DNA of 64,000 bases, taken from contig JAGHVF010000007.1 of NCBI GenBank assembly GCA_018064425.1, forward strand, positions 1 to 64,000. The letters are read 5' to 3'. The translations under genes were made by a program, and so were the position numbers. This document shows positions 46,113 through 55,444 of the stretch, in pieces. The notes under the pieces are model-generated. The model had not been told where the DNA came from. It worked only from the letters and a program-made list of their open reading frames with translations, and did not search any database. This DNA is from Candidatus Colinaster equi (GTDB lineage: Bacteria > Bacillota > Clostridia > Lachnospirales > Lachnospiraceae). Positions within the stretch are counted from its first letter, which is position 1, and each line of letters opens with the position of its first letter.

Positions 46113-47318
46113 ATGGGATTTGGCGGCAAATTTCTCTCTATGCTTTTTCGAGGCCAGGAAGATGACTTGCTTGACCTTGAATTGGACGAAGAGAAAGAAG
46201 AAGAATTTGAATGGGACTGGGATCATATCGTAGAAGAACGTCATCTTTTTAAGATGAGTGATGATCTCCAGCGTGAAAAATACATAAGAAGTCTGGTTGA
46301 ACAGATACATGATGCATCCGGTGAACTTGACAAGTTGTCATATGAGTACAATTTGGTTACCGCAACCCTTAAGGATATGGATGAGATAGAAGCTTTACCT
46401 GTATCGGAAAAGGCTCAACTTGAAAATGCGGCAAGCAAAGTATTGATGTATGAAGGACAAATACGTGATTACTCAGTAAAATCAAGCGGTATGACGGAAG
46501 AACAGTTCCGCGCGATGGAACGTTTTGAAGATATCATGCCGGGAGCATATGAGGATCTTAAGGCGGCAGAAGATTATAAGGCATTGGTAAAAGAGGATCT
46601 TCAAAAGCTGGATGGTGAAAAACATGCATTTTTGTACAGACAGTCGGAGCTTCGCGGAGATATACGTAATTCCAAAGGTATGGTGGTTATCTGCGTATTT
46701 GCTGCGGTATTGTGTGTGATAATGTTGCTTGTTATGCAGTATGGCTTTGAGATGGAGACGGGAATAGGATACATTGTGGTGGCATTGGCCGCAGCTGTCA
46801 GTATCACGGTTATTTATGTTCGATTCCTTGATGCGACAAAAGAACTTGCAAAGACGCATAACAGTATTAATCGATTGATTTTACTTCAGAATACCGTGAA
46901 GATAAGATATGTTAATAATGCCAATTTGCTGGATTATTTATATACCAAATATAAAGTTGACAGTTCCAAGGAATTGAAGAAGCTGTGGGACGAATATAAG
47001 ATAGAAGCGGAAGCAAGAGATAAGAATGAGTATAATGCCAAAGAATTATCCTTCTATCAGAATGATTTGCTTAAGAGATTGCGTAAATATCAGCTGAATG
47101 ATGTATATGCATGGTTGCACAATCCGTTGGCAATACTTGAGCACAATGAGATGGTAGAGTTAAGGCATGCTCATATACTTCAGCGTCAGAAGCTTCGAGC
47201 ACGGATGGATTACAATAAGCGATTGGCAAAAGACGGAGAGACTGAACTGAAAGAATTCATCAGTCAATATCCGCAGTATGCTAAAGAGGCCATGGATATG
47301 GTGGAGAAATACTCGTAA
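46113..47318 (+). CDS. Two-TM coiled-coil membrane protein, last gene of the DUF5717 operon, 401 aa
   Basis: An acidic N-terminus (LELDEEKEEEFEWDWD) is followed by coiled coil (about 45-190), two closely spaced membrane helices (about 190-240: MVVICVFAAVLCVIMLLVMQ and GYIVVALAAAVSITVIYV), and a second long coiled coil (about 245-395). Both ends should face the cytoplasm, forming a membrane hairpin that could hold a cytosolic complex. ATG 46113 follows GCGGAG; TTG 46107 is less likely. No family recognised. Confidence 0.75.
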   Translation: MGFGGKFLSMLFRGQEDDLLDLELDEEKEEEFEWDWDHIVEERHLFKMSDDLQREKYIRSLVEQIHDASGELDKLSYEYNLVTATLKDMDEIEALPVSEKAQLENAASKVLMYEGQIRDYSVKSSGMTEEQFRAMERFEDIMPGAYEDLKAAEDYKALVKEDLQKLDGEKHAFLYRQSELRGDIRNSKGMVVICVFAAVLCVIMLLVMQYGFEMETGIGYIVVALAAAVSITVIYVRFLDATKELAKTHNSINRLILLQNTVKIRYVNNANLLDYLYTKYKVDSSKELKKLWDEYKIEAEARDKNEYNAKELSFYQNDLLKRLRKYQLNDVYAWLHNPLAILEHNEMVELRHAHILQRQKLRARMDYNKRLAKDGETELKEFISQYPQYAKEAMDMVEKYS

Positions 47319-47324
47319 ACTTAC

Positions 47325-47362
47325 GCATTTTATTGACAAAAATGCTGTGCATAGTGTAACAT
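47325..47362 (+). promoter_or_regulatory. Promoter with overlapping palindrome, amino-acid ABC operon
   Basis: TTGACA (47333-47338), an 18-base spacer, then TAACAT. The -35 box sits in the centre of GCATTTT / AAAATGC (47325-47331, 47339-47345), so a repressor bound to this palindrome would block polymerase. Confidence 0.5.
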
Positions 47363-47421
47363 AGCCTAGTCGCTTTAGCGTGATAAAAGGATAACATATT
47401 AACATAGTAGTGGAGGAAATT

Positions 47422-48315
47422 ATGAAAAAATTATTAGCAATGATTATTGCCTCAACAATGGTACTCGGTCTTGCAGCATGCGGTAACGCAGCAACTGCTA
47501 CAAATGATACACAGGCAGCTGCAGATGCAACAGCAGATGTAACTGAGGCAGCAACAGACAGTGCAAACGAAGATGTTACTACATCTGAGAGAACAACATT
47601 TACAGTAGGATTTGATGCTGAATTCCCACCATATGGTTCACTTGATGAAGCAACAGGTGAGTATGTAGGATTTGATCTTGACCTTGCCGCTGAGGTATGT
47701 GCGCGTAACGGTTGGGAGCTTGTAAAGCAGCCGATCGATTGGGATTCAAAGGATATGGAGCTTTCATCAGGTTCAATTGATTGTATCTGGAACGGATTTA
47801 CAATGAACGGTCGTGAAGATCAGTATACATGGACAGTACCTTATGTAGATAACAGCCAGGTATTTGTTGTATCTTCTGCATCGGGAATTAAGAGCTTTGC
47901 AGATCTTGCAGGTAAAAATGTAGGTGTTCAGAAGGATTCATCAGCCCTTGCAGCTTTGGAGGACGAAGAAAATCCTGACAACGTGGCTCTTGCAGCATCG
48001 TTTGCAAACCTTACACAGTACGCAGATTACAACACAGGCTTTATGGATCTTGAGGCCGGAGCAATTGATGCAATTGCAATTGATATCGGTGTAGCTAAGT
48101 TCCAGATTAATTCAAGAGAAGACGGAGCATTTGTAATGCTTGATGAGACACTTTCACTTGAACAGTATGGTGTAGGTTTCTTAAAGGGTAATGATGAACT
48201 TAAGGATCAGGTAGAAGCAACTCTTATGGAAATGGTAGAAGACGGAACATTTACTGAGATTGCACAGAAGTACGCAGACTTCGGTCTTGTTGACAGTGTT
48301 TGCTTAGGCAAGTAG
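47422..48315 (+). CDS. Amino-acid ABC transporter substrate-binding lipoprotein, 297 aa
   Basis: Lipoprotein signal with lipobox L-A-A-C (cysteine 20), then an Ala/Thr-rich linker (about 22-55), then a type-3 solute-binding domain starting TFTVGFDAEFPPYG, with GFDLDLAAEVC, ELSSGSIDCIWNGFTM and KNVGVQKDSSA. It captures a polar amino acid at the cell surface and hands it to the permease downstream. Strong GGAGGA site. A hairpin with a T-run after the gene should make this the most abundant product of the operon. Confidence 0.93.
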   Translation: MKKLLAMIIASTMVLGLAACGNAATATNDTQAAADATADVTEAATDSANEDVTTSERTTFTVGFDAEFPPYGSLDEATGEYVGFDLDLAAEVCARNGWELVKQPIDWDSKDMELSSGSIDCIWNGFTMNGREDQYTWTVPYVDNSQVFVVSSASGIKSFADLAGKNVGVQKDSSALAALEDEENPDNVALAASFANLTQYADYNTGFMDLEAGAIDAIAIDIGVAKFQINSREDGAFVMLDETLSLEQYGVGFLKGNDELKDQVEATLMEMVEDGTFTEIAQKYADFGLVDSVCLGK

Positions 48316-48324
48316 TGAATTTAT

Positions 48325-48357
48325 GCAGGGTGTCGCGTAGCGGTGCCCTGTTTTTAG
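48325..48357 (+). terminator. Partial terminator between binding protein and permease
   Basis: CAGGGtGtCGC pairs with GCGgtGCCCTG, followed by TTTTTAG, 9 bases after the binding-protein stop. Inside an operon it would reduce, not stop, expression of the permease. Confidence 0.7.
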
Positions 48358-48389
48358 TTCATAGTGTATTATAACGGGAGAATGTGACA

Positions 48390-49031
48390 ATGATGATGTT
48401 TATGCAATTAGCGCAAGGAATGATTGTAACAGTGGAAATATTTTTGCTTACGCTTCTTTTTTCGCTTCCGCTCGGTTTGTTGGTGGCTTTCGGTCGTATG
48501 TCCAAGATTAAACCGTTGCAGTGGCTTGTGAAAATATATATGGCAATTATGCGAGGAACTCCGCTGATGTTACAGCTCATTGTGGTATATTTTGCACCGT
48601 ATTATGTGTTCGGTGTGAGTATATCCGGCGGATATAGATTTGTTGCGGTCATTATCGCATTTTCGATTAATTATGCGGCATATTTTGCCGAGATTTTCAG
48701 AGCGGGAATTGAGTCTATACCGATAGGACAATATGATGCTGCCAAGGTATTGGGCTATACGCGTGTTTCGACGTTTATGCATATCATTTTCCCACAGGTG
48801 ATTAAGAGAATAATTCCGCCTGTAACCAATGAAACGATTACTCTTGTTAAAGATACTTCTCTTGCTTTTGTTATTGCGGTTGCCGAGATGTTTACCATTG
48901 CAAAGCAGATTAGTGCAAAGCAGGCATCTGTTACGGCACTTATGGTAGCGGGGCTGTTCTATTTTGTATTCAACTATGTGGTGGCATACATTATGGAACG
49001 TATTGAGAAGAAACTGTCATATTACAGATAA
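48390..49031 (+). CDS. Amino-acid ABC transporter permease, 213 aa
   Basis: HisM/GlnP-type permease with five membrane helices. TVEIFLLTLLFSLPLGLL near the N-terminus, RGTPLMLQLIVVYF, and the ATPase-docking EAA-like loop EIFRAGIESIPIGQYDAAKVLG near residues 104-125. GGGAG is nine bases before this ATG; a GTG six bases upstream is also possible. Works with the lipoprotein upstream and the ATPase downstream. Confidence 0.92.
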   Translation: MMMFMQLAQGMIVTVEIFLLTLLFSLPLGLLVAFGRMSKIKPLQWLVKIYMAIMRGTPLMLQLIVVYFAPYYVFGVSISGGYRFVAVIIAFSINYAAYFAEIFRAGIESIPIGQYDAAKVLGYTRVSTFMHIIFPQVIKRIIPPVTNETITLVKDTSLAFVIAVAEMFTIAKQISAKQASVTALMVAGLFYFVFNYVVAYIMERIEKKLSYYR

Positions 49032-49045
49032 AGGGGGATGCGACA

Positions 49046-49822
49046 ATGGCAAATGAATGTCCGTTATTACAATTGAAAAATATTAGTAAAGTATTTCCCG
49101 GTAATAATAAGGTACTTGAAGATATTTCCTTGACAGTTAACAAAGGAGAAGTGGTATCTGTAATCGGCCCTTCGGGTTCGGGCAAATCAACATTGCTTAG
49201 ATGTGCGACAATGCTTACGGATATTACCGGTGGCGAGATAATTTACGGTGGCAAATGTGCTGTTAAAGCCGATAAAGGAAAAATCACATATGCGAGCAAG
49301 ACGGAAATGAAGGAAATATGCAAGACATTTGGATTGGTATTCCAGAACTTCAATTTATTTCCGCATTATTCGGTGCTTAAGAATGTAAGCGAACCGCTTA
49401 TTGTTAATTGTAAGGTGCCGAAAGCTGAGGCGGAAAAAAAGGCAAGGGAGATACTTGCAAGACTTGGCTTGGAGAACAGAGAGTATGCATATCCGTGCGA
49501 GTTGTCGGGCGGACAGCAGCAGAGAGTGTCCATTGCCAGGGCTTTGGCACTTGAGCCGGATGTACTCTTTTTTGACGAACCGACTTCGGCGCTTGATCCG
49601 GAACTGACAGTAGAAGTGCTGAAGGTTATTAAACAATTGGCAGCAGAGAAAATGACTATGATTATCGTTACTCATGAGATGGAGTTTGCAAAAGAAGTAT
49701 CAGACAGAATAGTGTTTATAGAGCATGGTGTTATTGTCGAGGACGGTACACCGGATGAATTGTTTGCTACAAATAACGAAAGAATAAGAGAGTTCATTGG
49801 TAAATTAGGAGGAAAGAAATAG
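49046..49822 (+). CDS. Amino-acid ABC transporter ATP-binding protein, 258 aa
   Basis: GlnQ/HisP-type ATPase: Walker A GPSGSGKST (about 38-46), Q-loop FQNFNLFPHYSV, signature LSGGQQQR, Walker B VLFFDEPTSALDPEL and H-loop THEMEF. Slightly longer than usual through an insertion at about 70-95 (GGKCAVKADKGKITYASKTE). GGGGGA before the ATG. Its stop is one base from purB. Confidence 0.93.
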   Translation: MANECPLLQLKNISKVFPGNNKVLEDISLTVNKGEVVSVIGPSGSGKSTLLRCATMLTDITGGEIIYGGKCAVKADKGKITYASKTEMKEICKTFGLVFQNFNLFPHYSVLKNVSEPLIVNCKVPKAEAEKKAREILARLGLENREYAYPCELSGGQQQRVSIARALALEPDVLFFDEPTSALDPELTVEVLKVIKQLAAEKMTMIIVTHEMEFAKEVSDRIVFIEHGVIVEDGTPDELFATNNERIREFIGKLGGKK

Positions 49823-49823
49823 T

Positions 49824-51257
49824 ATGGGAACAAATTGTTACAACAGTCCGTTATCCGAAAGATATGCAAGTAAAGAAATGCAATACATTTTTTCACCTGA
49901 TAAGAAGTTCTGTACATGGAGACAATTGTGGATAGCACTTGCCGAAGTAGAGCAGGAACTTGGTCTTGATATTACCGATGAACAGATAGAAGAACTTAAG
50001 GCTCATGCTACGGATATCAATTATGATGTAGCTAAAGCAAGAGAGAAGGAAGTGCGTCATGATGTAATGAGCCATGTATATGCATACGGTGTGCAGTGCC
50101 CTAAAGCAAAGGGTATTATTCACCTGGGCGCAACCAGCTGTTATGTATGTGACAATACTGATATGATTGTCATGAAAGAAGCACTTACTCTTGTAAAAAA
50201 GAAACTTGTTAATGTTATTGCAAAGCTTTCCGATTTTGCGGATAAATATAAAGATCAGCCGACACTTGCTTTTACGCATTTTCAGCCGGCACAGCCAACT
50301 ACGGTAGGTAAAAGAGCCAGCTTATGGTTACAGGAATTCATGCTTGATTATGAGGACCTTTGTTATGTAATGTCGACACTCAAATTGCTTGGCAGTAAGG
50401 GTACGACAGGTACACAGGCATCTTTTAGAGAATTGTTTGCGGACGATAATGATAAAATTGACAGAATCGATCCTATGATAGCCGAGAAGATGGGCTTTGA
50501 TGCGTGCGTGCCGGTATCGGGACAGACATATTCAAGAAAGACAGATACCAGAATAATGAATGTTTTGGCAGGTATCGCCGCAAGTGCAACAAAGATGAGC
50601 AATGATATCAGATTATTGCAGCATCTTAAGGAAGTTGAGGAACCGTTTGAAAAGAGTCAGATCGGTTCGTCGGCTATGGCATACAAGAGAAATCCGATGA
50701 GAAGCGAAAGAATAGCATCTCTGTCAAGATATGTAATTGTTGATGCACTCAATCCGGCAATTACCTCGGCAACACAGTGGTTTGAAAGAACACTTGATGA
50801 TTCTGCCAATAAGAGAATATCTATTCCGGAAGGATTCTTGGCAATAGACGGAATTCTTGATTTGTGTATGAACGTTGTAGACGGACTTGTTGTGTATCCT
50901 AAGGTTATTAAGAAACATATGATGGCTGAACTTCCGTTTATGGCTACCGAGAATATTATGATGGATGCCGTTAAAGCAGGCGGAGACAGACAGGAATTGC
51001 ATGAAAAAATTCGTACATTGTCTATGGAAGCAGGCAAGAACGTTAAGCAGGAAGGCGCAGATAACAATCTTCTTGAGCTTATTGCGGCAGATGAAAGCTT
51101 CGGTTTATCACTTGAAGAACTGCAGGCAGCTATGGAACCATCAAGATATGTGGGAAGAAGCGCAAGACAGGTAGAAAATTATTTACGCGATGAAGTAAGA
51201 CCTATGCTTGATGAGAATAAGGAATTGCTTGGTGCAACAGCGGAGATTAATGTATGA
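49824..51257 (+). CDS. purB: Adenylosuccinate lyase, 477 aa
   Basis: Cuts SAICAR and adenylosuccinate in purine synthesis. Fumarase/aspartase superfamily: active-site histidine region HLGATSCYVCDNTD, THFQPAQPTTVGKRA, and the signature SSAMAYKRNPMRSERI (about 278-293). Long-type PurB of 477 aa, as in many Clostridia and eukaryotes. The ribosome site GGAGGAAAG lies in the end of the ABC ATPase gene. Ends with ATGA overlap into the HAD gene. Confidence 0.95.
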   Translation: MGTNCYNSPLSERYASKEMQYIFSPDKKFCTWRQLWIALAEVEQELGLDITDEQIEELKAHATDINYDVAKAREKEVRHDVMSHVYAYGVQCPKAKGIIHLGATSCYVCDNTDMIVMKEALTLVKKKLVNVIAKLSDFADKYKDQPTLAFTHFQPAQPTTVGKRASLWLQEFMLDYEDLCYVMSTLKLLGSKGTTGTQASFRELFADDNDKIDRIDPMIAEKMGFDACVPVSGQTYSRKTDTRIMNVLAGIAASATKMSNDIRLLQHLKEVEEPFEKSQIGSSAMAYKRNPMRSERIASLSRYVIVDALNPAITSATQWFERTLDDSANKRISIPEGFLAIDGILDLCMNVVDGLVVYPKVIKKHMMAELPFMATENIMMDAVKAGGDRQELHEKIRTLSMEAGKNVKQEGADNNLLELIAADESFGLSLEELQAAMEPSRYVGRSARQVENYLRDEVRPMLDENKELLGATAEINV

Positions 51258-51853
51258 TTTCTACAGTTATTTTTGATATTGGTAATGTTCTTACGGCATT
51301 CGGCTGGAGAGAGTTTATTAAAAGCTTCGGATATAGTGAGGATATATGCAAGCGTATCGGTGATGCAACAATAGAAAACGAGGACTGGGCCGAGTTTGAC
51401 AGAGGCGTATTATCAAATGAGCAGATGCAACAGCTGTTCTATGAAAATGACCCTGAAATAGTACCGCAGATAAAGGAAACAATGCAATGTTTTACGGGTA
51501 TTCTTAAGCCTTGCGATTATGCAATACCGTGGATACGCGAACTGAAAAGCAAGGGGCTTAAAGTGTTGTTTTTATCCAATTTTTCGGATAGAGCATTCAA
51601 TGAATGTCAGGATGCCCTGAGTTTTTTACCATATGTGGACGGCGGAATATTCTCTTACAGGGTAAAATTGATTAAGCCTGATGTAAGGATATATGAGCGT
51701 ATTGTGGATGAGTACAATCTTATTCCTAATCAATGTGTATTCATTGATGATCTTGCAGAAAACTGTGAAGCAGCCCGTACACTCGGTATTAATACAATTC
51801 AATTTATGGGCTATGAAGATGCAAAGGAAAAGCTCGATAAATTGTTACAATAA
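51254..51853 (+). CDS. HAD-superfamily hydrolase, 199 aa
   Basis: HAD-IA type phosphatase. Motif I is FDIGNVL, with the nucleophile Asp but Gly instead of the usual second Asp, as in the YihX-like branch of sugar phosphatases. Motif II LFLSNFS, motif III lysine in RVKLIKPD, motif IV FIDDLAEN. A small helical cap lies at about 15-85. Translationally coupled to purB (ATGA). Substrate unknown; YihX relatives act on glucose 1-phosphate. Confidence 0.85.
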   Translation: MISTVIFDIGNVLTAFGWREFIKSFGYSEDICKRIGDATIENEDWAEFDRGVLSNEQMQQLFYENDPEIVPQIKETMQCFTGILKPCDYAIPWIRELKSKGLKVLFLSNFSDRAFNECQDALSFLPYVDGGIFSYRVKLIKPDVRIYERIVDEYNLIPNQCVFIDDLAENCEAARTLGINTIQFMGYEDAKEKLDKLLQ

Positions 51854-51872
51854 TATGATGTTTGACAGCGTG

Positions 51873-51896
51873 ACCATAGTACTATTGTACTATGGT
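51873..51896. promoter_or_regulatory. Perfect inverted repeat ahead of the c-di-GMP gene
   Basis: ACCATAGTAC, loop TATT, GTACTATGGT: ten perfect pairs, 20 bases after the HAD gene and 63 before the c-di-GMP gene. A TTGACA lies just upstream (51862). No T-run, so an operator or weak terminator rather than a strong terminator. Confidence 0.45.
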
Positions 51897-51958
51897 TTGC
51901 ATAACGCACTTATGGTAAACTGATACTACATATAAAATGTATTTAGGGTAAGTATTTT

Positions 51959-54900
51959 ATGGTAGTGTCGGGTGGAAAAAACAAAAGAAATGATATATCG
52001 AATGAGACAAGGGTAAGCAGGATAGTGATTCTTTGTCTTGTTGCTTGTTGCGTGGCACTTTCTGTTATGGGAACATTTGGTAATTCCTATGATATTTCAG
52101 TACCCGGAAGAAGTGCGGTTTCGGCATGCTTTTATATATTGCTGTGGTTTCCGGTTGTTCTGTTCGGTATATTCCTGAATAAATTGTGTGATAAACCGAT
52201 TGGCAGATGGTTGCTTTTCGGTATGTATCTTATCTTTTACTCATTCGTATTGATAACAGATCTCAATCCGTTGAGTATTCTTCTTATTATTCCCTTTATG
52301 ATTTTGACAATTGTATATGAACGTCAGTTGTTTTCGCTTGTAATGAGCATAGCTGCTGTTGTTATCGGCGGAATTGATTGTATGTGCGGCAGATTGTTTG
52401 AAGATCCGCTTACATATGAGAAGATTTCAATGTGGCAATTGGTGGTTGCTACAGCATTTTTGCTTAATATTGTAGCCTATATTATTGACAGGAAGGAAGC
52501 AAGGCGTAAGGCTCAGATTGAGAGAGAACGTAAGAAGCTTGAATTGCTTGTTGCGGTTGGTATCAAGAGAATATTCGAATATGATGTAAAAAACGATATC
52601 ATGAAGATTGCTACAAGCGTTAACGATGAATACGGTGACGAGCGTTACATCGAAGAATTCGAGACGACTGCAAAGCAAAGAAGATATGTTCTTTATGCGG
52701 ATTATGAGAAACTTAGTCGATTTGTGGAAGATGCCAACAATGGTGTGGCTACGATTGCACATGAGATGAGACTTCGCGATCACAACGGTGATTATAAGTG
52801 GTACAGAGTTAAAGGAGCTACACTTTATGATGCATCCGGTGCACCCGATAAAGTGATAGGAATACTTACCAATATTGATGAGGTTAAACGAATTGAACTT
52901 CGTAAAGCGGATGAAGATATGAGAGATCCGCTGACAAAGCTGTATCGCAAAAATTATGCCAAGCAGCTTATCGGAGATTTCCTGAAAGCTCAGAATGAAA
53001 GTGACAGAATAGAGTTTGCGGGATTCTTATCACTGGATATTGATAATTTCGATATTATCAATGATAGAATGGGTAAGGCCTTCGGCGATGAGATTCTTAA
53101 GAATATTGCGGCTGACTTAGAGACTCTGTTTTATCCTACCGATATTTTAGCAAGAGTCGGTGGCGATGACTTCATCATTATGATGAAGAATATTACAAGC
53201 ATCGGCGATATTAACAAGAAGATAAAAGAGATTCAAAAGATAATCAACAGAACTTATGTCGGTGAGAATGTTAATTTCGGAAGTACGGTGGGTATCGGCG
53301 CTTCGATATATCCTAATGACGGTGATGATTTTGATACTCTGTACAACAAAGCAGAGAAAGCACTTTTCCATGCAAAGAATGCCGGAAAGAATTGTTATGC
53401 ATTCTATGATCCTGCGTTGGAAGATGTATACAGTACTTATCCGATAGAAGAGAAACATGACCAGATATATACTTATGAGTCGGAGAGTAAAGTAGAAAGC
53501 AGAAATACATCAGATTCATTGATTGAGTTGGCATTCAAGTTAATTGATGAATCCAAGGATACCGACAGCGCAATTAATTTGCTTATCAGACAGATTCAGC
53601 GTCAGATGAACCTTGGCGCAATTGCAATTCGAAAGAGAGTAGGCAAGGAACTTGTTCTTGCAACACCTTATCAGTGTTGCGTAAATGACGATATGGTCCC
53701 ATTCAAAGAACAATATGAGATGAATCTCAATCAATGGGGCGATATGTTGGAAGACTTCAGAATAGGCAAAGGAATGATGGCTTATTCGGACGTTTCCGAT
53801 GTCGAGAATCAGACTATCAGACAATTTATGCTGGCTCAGGGCGCAAAGTCGTTTGTAAGTTGTGCATTTTACGATAAGGGCGAATTTGTCGGTTCGATGG
53901 AATTCATTGATTACGATATAACAAGAGAATGGACTCAGGATGAACTGATGACTGTAAGAGCCGTTTCCAATGTCGTATCATCATATTTGTTGAAGATGAA
54001 AGCATATGAAGATGCTTCTGACACAGTTGAGCGATTGACAGGGTATGATGGTGTAACCGGATTGCTTATGTATGAGAAATTCTTAACATTGGCAGGCGAA
54101 TTCATTGAGAGCGCACCGCATGGTAATTATGCTGTAGTATATATGGATTTCAGCAATTTCAAGTATGTTAATGAGACATACGGATATGAGATTGGTGACA
54201 GAGTGCTCAGAGAACTGGCTGCAGAAGCGGCAAGCTATAAAGATTATTATATTTACGGAAGCCGTGTATTCTCGGATAATCTCGTGGTGTTATGCAGAAT
54301 GGGTGATCGTTCGGTTGAAGAGATGATTCAAATATTTGAACGCGCCAGCAAGAGATTTACAGACAGGATTGAGCAGGATTATATTGACTCAAGGTTGATA
54401 ATTGATATAGGTGTATGTCCTTTCGAAATATGTGGCAGACCTGTTCCGTTTAAGAATATTATTTCCAATGCCAACCTTGCAAGAAAGAGAACAAAACTTC
54501 CGGATAATCCTCGCTGTATTGTATATGATGATTCAATGGGAGATGAGCTTAAAGCTGAGGTGGCATATGCTTCTGATATGGAGAATGCTTTCCAGAATCA
54601 TGAATTTGTTGTGTATATGCAACCAAAGGTTAATTTGGAGACCAACAAGATTGACGGAGCTGAAGCACTTATACGTTGGAAGAAACAGGACGGAACATTG
54701 ATATTCCCGAATGATTTCATACCTGTATTTGAGAAGAATAAGAGTATTACATTGCTTGACTATTTTGTATATGATGAGGTTTGCAAATATCTTCGTGACA
54801 GACTTGACAGTGGCAAGAAGATAGTCAGAATCTCAATGAATGTCTCAAGAGTACATTTGTATTCTATAGATTCCATGGTGGCATATGTCAGAAAGCTTAT

Positions 54901-55324
54901 TGAAAAATACAGTATTCCACCGGAATATCTTGAGTTTGAGTTGACAGAGACAGTATTCACGGATAAGGTCAATGATACAATTGCTTTGATGACAAAGTTA
55001 AGAAAACTTGGTGTAATGGTATCGATGGATGATTTTGGCTCAGGATATTCATCATTGAATGTTTTGACGAAGTTGCCTATTGATGTACTCAAATTGGATA
55101 AAGAATTCTTGGATGATTTTGATAATGATTCAGATGAGAAGGTAATCATCCCAAGCGTAATAGATATGGCTAAGAAACTTAATCTGTCTGTTGTATGCGA
55201 GGGTGTTGAGACTAACGAGCAGGTTACGTTCTTGCGAGATGTCGGTTGCGATTATGCACAGGGATATTTCTATTCGAAGCCGATTCCGCAACAGCAGTTT
55301 GATGAATTGTTGGAGATTAGTTAG
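51959..55324 (+). CDS. Membrane c-di-GMP enzyme: 6TM-PAS-GGDEF-GAF-(degenerate GGDEF)-EAL, 1121 aa
   Basis: Six membrane helices at about residues 20-178, a PAS domain at about 185-315, then a GGDEF domain (about 320-480) whose signature is RVGGDDF. A GAF-like domain follows at about 520-685. A second GGDEF-like domain (about 695-860) has RVFSDNLV in place of the signature and is probably inactive. The C-terminal EAL domain (about 870-1121) keeps its metal and base residues: EALIRW, SMNVS, FELTET, DDFGSGYSS, LKLDKEF, VCEGVET and AQGYFYSKP. Expected to make and/or break c-di-GMP in answer to two sensed signals. Confidence 0.92.
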   Translation: MVVSGGKNKRNDISNETRVSRIVILCLVACCVALSVMGTFGNSYDISVPGRSAVSACFYILLWFPVVLFGIFLNKLCDKPIGRWLLFGMYLIFYSFVLITDLNPLSILLIIPFMILTIVYERQLFSLVMSIAAVVIGGIDCMCGRLFEDPLTYEKISMWQLVVATAFLLNIVAYIIDRKEARRKAQIERERKKLELLVAVGIKRIFEYDVKNDIMKIATSVNDEYGDERYIEEFETTAKQRRYVLYADYEKLSRFVEDANNGVATIAHEMRLRDHNGDYKWYRVKGATLYDASGAPDKVIGILTNIDEVKRIELRKADEDMRDPLTKLYRKNYAKQLIGDFLKAQNESDRIEFAGFLSLDIDNFDIINDRMGKAFGDEILKNIAADLETLFYPTDILARVGGDDFIIMMKNITSIGDINKKIKEIQKIINRTYVGENVNFGSTVGIGASIYPNDGDDFDTLYNKAEKALFHAKNAGKNCYAFYDPALEDVYSTYPIEEKHDQIYTYESESKVESRNTSDSLIELAFKLIDESKDTDSAINLLIRQIQRQMNLGAIAIRKRVGKELVLATPYQCCVNDDMVPFKEQYEMNLNQWGDMLEDFRIGKGMMAYSDVSDVENQTIRQFMLAQGAKSFVSCAFYDKGEFVGSMEFIDYDITREWTQDELMTVRAVSNVVSSYLLKMKAYEDASDTVERLTGYDGVTGLLMYEKFLTLAGEFIESAPHGNYAVVYMDFSNFKYVNETYGYEIGDRVLRELAAEAASYKDYYIYGSRVFSDNLVVLCRMGDRSVEEMIQIFERASKRFTDRIEQDYIDSRLIIDIGVCPFEICGRPVPFKNIISNANLARKRTKLPDNPRCIVYDDSMGDELKAEVAYASDMENAFQNHEFVVYMQPKVNLETNKIDGAEALIRWKKQDGTLIFPNDFIPVFEKNKSITLLDYFVYDEVCKYLRDRLDSGKKIVRISMNVSRVHLYSIDSMVAYVRKLIEKYSIPPEYLEFELTETVFTDKVNDTIALMTKLRKLGVMVSMDDFGSGYSSLNVLTKLPIDVLKLDKEFLDDFDNDSDEKVIIPSVIDMAKKLNLSVVCEGVETNEQVTFLRDVGCDYAQGYFYSKPIPQQQFDELLEIS

Positions 55325-55338
55325 CAGTAGAATATATA

Positions 55339-55375
55339 AACAAATGGCAATGTGATAATACATTGCCATTTGTTA
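55339..55375. terminator. Hairpin after the c-di-GMP gene
   Basis: AACAAATGGCAATGT and ACATTGCCATTTGTT, a perfect 15-bp stem with loop GATAAT; the following sequence is only moderately T-rich. Confidence 0.75.
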
Positions 55376-55444
55376 ATTTGAAGACTTTGTGTATAACTGT
55401 ATGTAAAGGCGTTATTGTTACTTTGTTAATGATTGGGAGGGCTT

